This document shows positions 49,163 through 52,831 of a stretch of 52,831 bases of DNA, one piece after another. How positions within the stretch are numbered: position 1 is the first letter of the stretch; each line of letters starts with the position of its first letter. The position numbers and the translations under genes are program-made. Origin of the DNA: an uncultured Clostridia bacterium (GTDB lineage Bacteria; Bacillota; Clostridia; Christensenellales; Borkfalkiaceae); contig CAMWIW010000011.1 of NCBI GenBank assembly GCA_947174415.1, forward strand, positions 1 to 52,831, in the 5' to 3' direction. The notes below the pieces were generated by a model, which worked only from the letters and a program-made list of their open reading frames with translations, was not told where the DNA came from and searched no databases.

Positions 49163-51640
49163 TCACGCAATTTCGCCAGTATTCAAAATAACCGTATCGA
49201 AGCCGCCAACTACGCTGTCGGCACTATGCCTGTTAATACCCGTATAGGATAAAGAACTGTCCTCATACCGCTTGAACTTAAACACGGCGTCGTTCATTAG
49301 GGGCGCGTTGAAAACATTTAAACTACACAAAAGCTCAAAGTCTTTCACGTCAAGTCCCGTAACCTTTTTGAAAAGACCCGGCTCTAACTGCGTGATAACT
49401 TCCTTTAAAGTCTGTTCGCGGAAGTCGGTCAGATACATAAACACGGGCACGCGCGTGGCAAACTTAATCAGCTTTTCCTGAATCATTTTACGCTTTGACT
49501 TATACTCCTTCTCGTCGTCGGAAAGCTCCTTTTTCTCCGCAGGCGTCAGCTCCCCGCTGTTCGCCTTTTCCTTTGCCTTTTTAATCTTTTCCGACTTGTT
49601 TATAATCGTTTCCAAATCGTTATTCAGCGAACGGAAACCCTCGATACTCATAAGCGCGTTCATAGCCTGCTCGTTAGCCATAAGCCGCGCAAGCGTGAAA
49701 TTATCCACGTTGACCAATAACGCCGACTCCCACCGCCTTGCAAGCAGCGTCGCCGTCGTTCCGCTCATAGCAATGTCAAGAATACCCGCCGCGTCAATCT
49801 GCTTCATAGAACTTCCGTCATAGGCAAGCACGGGCAAAAACTTGATAAACTCGGCAACCTTTCTTTCGGGGTTAACCTCATCCACGTTCAATCGGCAAGA
49901 ATAGTCTGCAATCTGCTTTAAAGCGCGTTCGGGCGCGAAGTCGAAAACATAACACTCCTCTTTTATAATCTCTTCCTCGTTCGGGTTCAATTCGCTTTTA
50001 ACCGTCCACGGCGACTGCACGCGGAACGCCGCCTGAAAATACGTTTCGGGGCTTGTTAAGTTTCGTAGCATAAAAATTCCCGTCCACGGTTTAACGGTAA
50101 CGCCCGTCGTCAGCTTGCCGCACGATAAAGTAATCGACTTTGAAGAAAGCGGGTCTTCCATTGCCTGCTTTACAGGCGGTAAAGCGTTCAAACCGATACC
50201 CGCCTGCGCCCCCGCGCAAACTACTACGTTGTAATCGTGATAAAACTTGTTCTGCCTCTGCGCCAAAAGATTGCGCATTGCATAACACGCCGAAACACTC
50301 GGCAAGAACCAGAACGTGTGTGAAAGCAAATTCAAAAGCTGTCCGTTGCTGAAAGGCAGGGGCGGCTTTTTCGCACCCAATCGCAAGTTGTCGATAGACG
50401 TTTCCAGGTAGTTGCCGCGGATTAAGTCCAGCCACTTCTGAACTTCTTCCTCGTACTTGAACCGCGCAAATTCCCCCTCGCCCTCGGCGGAAAAGAACAC
50501 GTTTAAATCGAACTCGTCAAACTCCCCGCCCAACGCAATGTGCGTAATACTCTCGGGCAATTGATAGGTTAATAAAACCATTCGCGGAAGACTTGCATAC
50601 GGGTTTTGCCCCGCGGATATGTCCCAGTTAAGCTTTTCTCGCTGCTCGTCAGAGTACGTCCAGTTGTAGATTTGCTCCTCAATAAATTCGCCCGAAGATA
50701 TAGCGCGGAAAGGCGTCCCCGACAGATACAAATACGACCGCGTGGATATGGGCATATAATCCTCGTTAAAGAACTCCTGCCCGCCGTCCTCGGCTTTTGA
50801 TTCCTTGTCGTCCTCCGCCTCGAAAAGCTCCTTCGCATTCTCACGCCACGCGCCGTAGTGATACTCGTCAAAAACGACCATATCCCACGGGATATAGTGC
50901 GCCCATTCGTTTTTCAGCTTAATTCCGCCCGCCTTGTTTTTGCCCAAAAAGTCCTGAAAAGACGCAAAGCAAACAAAGGGTTTGTTATGGTCAATCTGCT
51001 CATAAGTAAGACCGCCACGGGCAATGAACTGCCAGCCCTCGAAATCGACGTGGGATAATAAATCTTCTTCCCAGGCACTCTGCACAGCGGGCTTGAAAGT
51101 GAGAACTAAAATTTTGGTAAAGCCCAACTCTTTTGCAAGCTGATAGGTTGCAAAAGTTTTGCCGAACCTCATTTTGCAATTCCACAAAAAATGCGGCGGC
51201 TTGCCGTTTTCGTCAGTCATATATTCAAGAAAATAGTCCGCCGTTTTCTTAACCGCGTCCGCTTGTTCGGGGCGCATAGCAAAAGTCTGATTGCGGTTTT
51301 CTATGTTGGCTTTACCCGATTTAACGGCATATATTGCCGCCTCAACGTCTGCAACCCGACATTTAAACCACTCGCCGTTGGGGTTAGAAAAGCCCTTCTT
51401 TTTCAGAATTTTATGTACGTCGTGGTCGGTAAAAGTTGTACCGTCGTTTTTCATTGCGGGTGCAACGTATTCAATTTTGTAAGACCTTTCGGGCGTAAGA
51501 GTAGGATACTGCTCGGCAACACGCTCTTCCACGCTCTTTGTGGTATAGCCCACTTTAAGCATATTCGGAAACCGCGTATCGCTGTAAGCGTATATCTGCG
51601 GTGTGCTTTTCGGTCTATTAGGAAAAAATTCTTGCGGCAT
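49163..51640 (-). CDS. GIY-YIG nuclease fused to SF2 helicase
   Basis: 825 residues. Residues 14-110 form a T5orf172/MUG113-like GIY-YIG domain: IY at 16-17, KVGYT at 29-33, catalytic-type R40 and E90 in GEWFKC. A superfamily 2 helicase follows: motif I KMRFGKT (156-162), motif II DEYH (258-261), motif III SGTP (307-310), motif V about 506-519 and motif VI QAAFRVQ (536-542). The C-terminal 280 residues are helical with a charged coiled coil near 690-735. Looks like a restriction- or defence-type DNA translocase/nuclease; no methylase is in the window. It lies 35 bases behind the ParA-like gene. Confidence 0.85.
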   Translation of the reverse strand: MPQEFFPNRPKSTPQIYAYSDTRFPNMLKVGYTTKSVEERVAEQYPTLTPERSYKIEYVAPAMKNDGTTFTDHDVHKILKKKGFSNPNGEWFKCRVADVEAAIYAVKSGKANIENRNQTFAMRPEQADAVKKTADYFLEYMTDENGKPPHFLWNCKMRFGKTFATYQLAKELGFTKILVLTFKPAVQSAWEEDLLSHVDFEGWQFIARGGLTYEQIDHNKPFVCFASFQDFLGKNKAGGIKLKNEWAHYIPWDMVVFDEYHYGAWRENAKELFEAEDDKESKAEDGGQEFFNEDYMPISTRSYLYLSGTPFRAISSGEFIEEQIYNWTYSDEQREKLNWDISAGQNPYASLPRMVLLTYQLPESITHIALGGEFDEFDLNVFFSAEGEGEFARFKYEEEVQKWLDLIRGNYLETSIDNLRLGAKKPPLPFSNGQLLNLLSHTFWFLPSVSACYAMRNLLAQRQNKFYHDYNVVVCAGAQAGIGLNALPPVKQAMEDPLSSKSITLSCGKLTTGVTVKPWTGIFMLRNLTSPETYFQAAFRVQSPWTVKSELNPNEEEIIKEECYVFDFAPERALKQIADYSCRLNVDEVNPERKVAEFIKFLPVLAYDGSSMKQIDAAGILDIAMSGTTATLLARRWESALLVNVDNFTLARLMANEQAMNALMSIEGFRSLNNDLETIINKSEKIKKAKEKANSGELTPAEKKELSDDEKEYKSKRKMIQEKLIKFATRVPVFMYLTDFREQTLKEVITQLEPGLFKKVTGLDVKDFELLCSLNVFNAPLMNDAVFKFKRYEDSSLSYTGINRHSADSVVGGFDTVILNTGEIA

Positions 51641-51675
51641 TATAAATCCTTTTCTGTAAGTTATTCCTTATAAAG

Positions 51676-52698
51676 TTAGAAGATCTTTGAATTAACTTGC
51701 ATTATGTTTTCAATACAATTAACTCTATTCTCTTCTTTTATTTGTACTCTATGTCCAAGTAAGTCAAGCCTGCCAGCTTTTAACATATAAAAAGGACAAC
51801 CTCTAGCAGCAGAAACAACTCCTGTTGTTTGAAAATCCCTTACTTCCACAATCCCTATATCATTTTCTGTAAAAGTGAAAATATCAGGATAACTTGATAC
51901 TAGGTTTTTAACTTCACGATCAATTGACGATAGAACGGTTGCATAAGCGGAAGCAGCACCCATATATTGGGTAATACGATTTTTTATAATTAAATGAACT
52001 TTAGGTAACGGCTGACCTACCTCTTTCAATTTCTCAGGAAAATTATATTTCGAATAAATATCCGAAGGTAATTTTAACCCATAAATAAGGGAAAATGCAT
52101 TTTGAATCGCTCTTCTTGACGAGTCATCAGCCATAACAGGTAAAATTACTTTTTCACACGCGGCAACAGCAATCTGTGTATAAATTGAAAAACTCGGATT
52201 CGCATCAAAAACAATAACATCATAATCTTCAGTTAAATTATTTATAAAGTCATTTAACCAACTAATTACAGCAAACCAAGTATTAGTACCAGGTATCTGA
52301 TTGTTAGCTAATGTAGATATCGCATTAGCTTGCAATTCAAGCATTGGATCACCACACAATAGGTCTATATTTTGAGGTATAAAACTATTAAATTGATAAG
52401 GTGTAGTAATAAAATTGGAAGCGTCAAACTTTTGTACTGCATACGGAAATGGTAAGCGCATTTGAAAATATCCACCGATAGATGCTCGTGGATTTTCTCC
52501 TTGCCTCTTTAAAAGATTACTGCTTCCACCTTGATGCAATCCTCCTAACAATAGCTCTGATAAGTTTGCTTGCGGACATACATCTATGGCAAGTATTTTT
52601 TTCTGAGGGTTTCTGTATGCATAATCACAAATTATTTGAAATGTCAATGACGTTTTCCCTGTACCACCTTTGTTGTTCCATACTAAAATTTTTTCCAT
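51676..52698 (-). CDS. ParA-like ATPase
   Basis: 340 residues from ATG at 52698 with AAGGGG upstream; a longer frame runs into the promoter. Deviant Walker A NNKGGTGKTS with the signature lysine starts at about 8. VDVCPQANLSELLLG is the switch I region (usual DxDPQ is here DVCPQ) and VIVFDANPSF the Walker B/switch II. Unlike plasmid ParA there is no N-terminal HTH and no ParB gene next to it. AT-rich, unlike the helicase gene. Likely a positioning or regulatory ATPase cotranscribed with the GIY-YIG helicase. Confidence 0.88.
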   Translation of the reverse strand: MEKILVWNNKGGTGKTSLTFQIICDYAYRNPQKKILAIDVCPQANLSELLLGGLHQGGSSNLLKRQGENPRASIGGYFQMRLPFPYAVQKFDASNFITTPYQFNSFIPQNIDLLCGDPMLELQANAISTLANNQIPGTNTWFAVISWLNDFINNLTEDYDVIVFDANPSFSIYTQIAVAACEKVILPVMADDSSRRAIQNAFSLIYGLKLPSDIYSKYNFPEKLKEVGQPLPKVHLIIKNRITQYMGAASAYATVLSSIDREVKNLVSSYPDIFTFTENDIGIVEVRDFQTTGVVSAARGCPFYMLKAGRLDLLGHRVQIKEENRVNCIENIMQVNSKIF

Positions 52699-52716
52699 TT
52701 GAAATTTCCCCTTATT

Positions 52717-52772
52717 GTACTTTTTATACATTGTACGGTAAATTATTTACTTTGTCAAGTACTTTTTGTACA
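52717..52772 (-). promoter_or_regulatory. Operator-flanked promoter of ParA/helicase unit
   Basis: Minus strand TTGACA (52753-52758), 17 bases, TACAAT (52730-52735). GTACTTTTTATACA (52717-52730) and GTACTTTTTGTACA (52759-52772) lie just downstream of the -10 and just upstream of the -35, 42 bases apart, each a near-palindrome. This is the layout of a repressor-controlled promoter. Confidence 0.8.
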
Positions 52773-52831
52773 TAGATTACAATTTTATTTAATTAATTCA
52801 TTTATAAATTGTGTATCTAATAATGTTAGGC

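Noticed and set aside
51676-52698. Plasmid or chromosome partition locus
   Set aside because: No ParB-like gene or parS-type repeats are next to the ATPase, and it is coupled to a nuclease-helicase gene.
1-52831. CRISPR arrays and insertion sequences with transposase
   Set aside because: No regularly spaced repeats and no transposase or integrase gene were seen; only MITE-like and att-like remnants.

Overview
The window looks like a chromosomal segment of an uncultured anaerobic Clostridia-type Firmicute, most likely from the gut (Christensenellales-like, an inference). It has an Enterococcus/Clostridium-type V-type Na+ ATPase operon, an Fe-S L-serine dehydratase, a short two-piece cobalamin methionine synthase, AGGAGG-type ribosome sites, classical TTGACA/TATAAT promoters with 17-base spacers, and an M60 (mucin-type) peptidase. 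Core genes have moderate GC. Several patches are clearly more AT-rich and look acquired or decaying (1-2.9 kb, 13.6-14.6 kb, 33.9-34.4 kb, 38.7-39.3 kb, 48.6-49.1 kb, 51.7-52.8 kb).

Layout. 0-2.9 kb: 3' end of tRNA-Arg followed by an AT-rich patch with a PD-(D/E)XK nuclease-like gene, a promoter-structured RNA-terminator unit and a membrane SHOCT-domain protein. 2.9-4.9 kb: P-loop kinase, then a cobalamin riboswitch driving a DUF4430-like lipoprotein and an ECF-type S component. 4.9-11 kb: a translationally coupled methionine operon (metB-like, patB/malY-like, metF, MetH activation protein, metH). 11-13.4 kb: a duplicated DUF1538 membrane protein with two PII-type proteins. 13.6-14.6 kb: a decayed prophage fragment (minor head protein C-terminus joined to a toxin-like domain, small acidic partner, scaffold N-terminus). 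14.6-23.1 kb: nine-gene V-ATPase operon in the order F-I-K-E-C-G-A-B-D (ntp names). 23.3-25.8 kb: polar amino acid ABC transporter whose binding protein appears circularly permuted. 25.8-28.2 kb: MATE exporter and a DUF3737 beta-helix protein. 28.2-28.45 kb: a cluster of five DnaA boxes. 28.5-32.2 kb: grpE-dnaK-dnaJ, with a 276-bp terminal-inverted-repeat element upstream. 32.6-39.3 kb: L-serine dehydratase, a gene broken by an exact 19-bp duplication, a second MATE exporter, SGNH hydrolase, two membrane proteins, TetR regulator and flavodoxin-like oxidoreductase. 39.4-39.75 kb: tRNA-Ser(GCT) with a duplicated 3' end and a string of hairpins. 39.8-45.1 kb: MBL hydrolase and a 1446-residue membrane-anchored M60 peptidase. 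45.2-48.1 kb: cysteine desulfidase-like, TcdA and TtcA genes (sulfur and tRNA modification). 48.2-48.4 kb: tRNA-Val and tRNA-Ala. 48.4-52.8 kb: structured RNA, a pseudogene, then a GIY-YIG/SF2-helicase gene and an upstream ParA-like ATPase under an operator-flanked promoter.

Functional links. The B12-controlled uptake genes sit directly behind metH, so corrinoid supply and its user are adjacent. MetF feeds methyl-THF to MetH, and the two PLP enzymes supply homocysteine. The desulfidase can supply sulfide next to a tRNA-thiolation enzyme. The best candidates for something undescribed are the GIY-YIG-helicase/ParA unit, the nuclease/structured-RNA/SHOCT patch, the tRNA-Ser hairpin element and the DnaA-box cluster. 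All calls are from reading the sequence; no database search was run.
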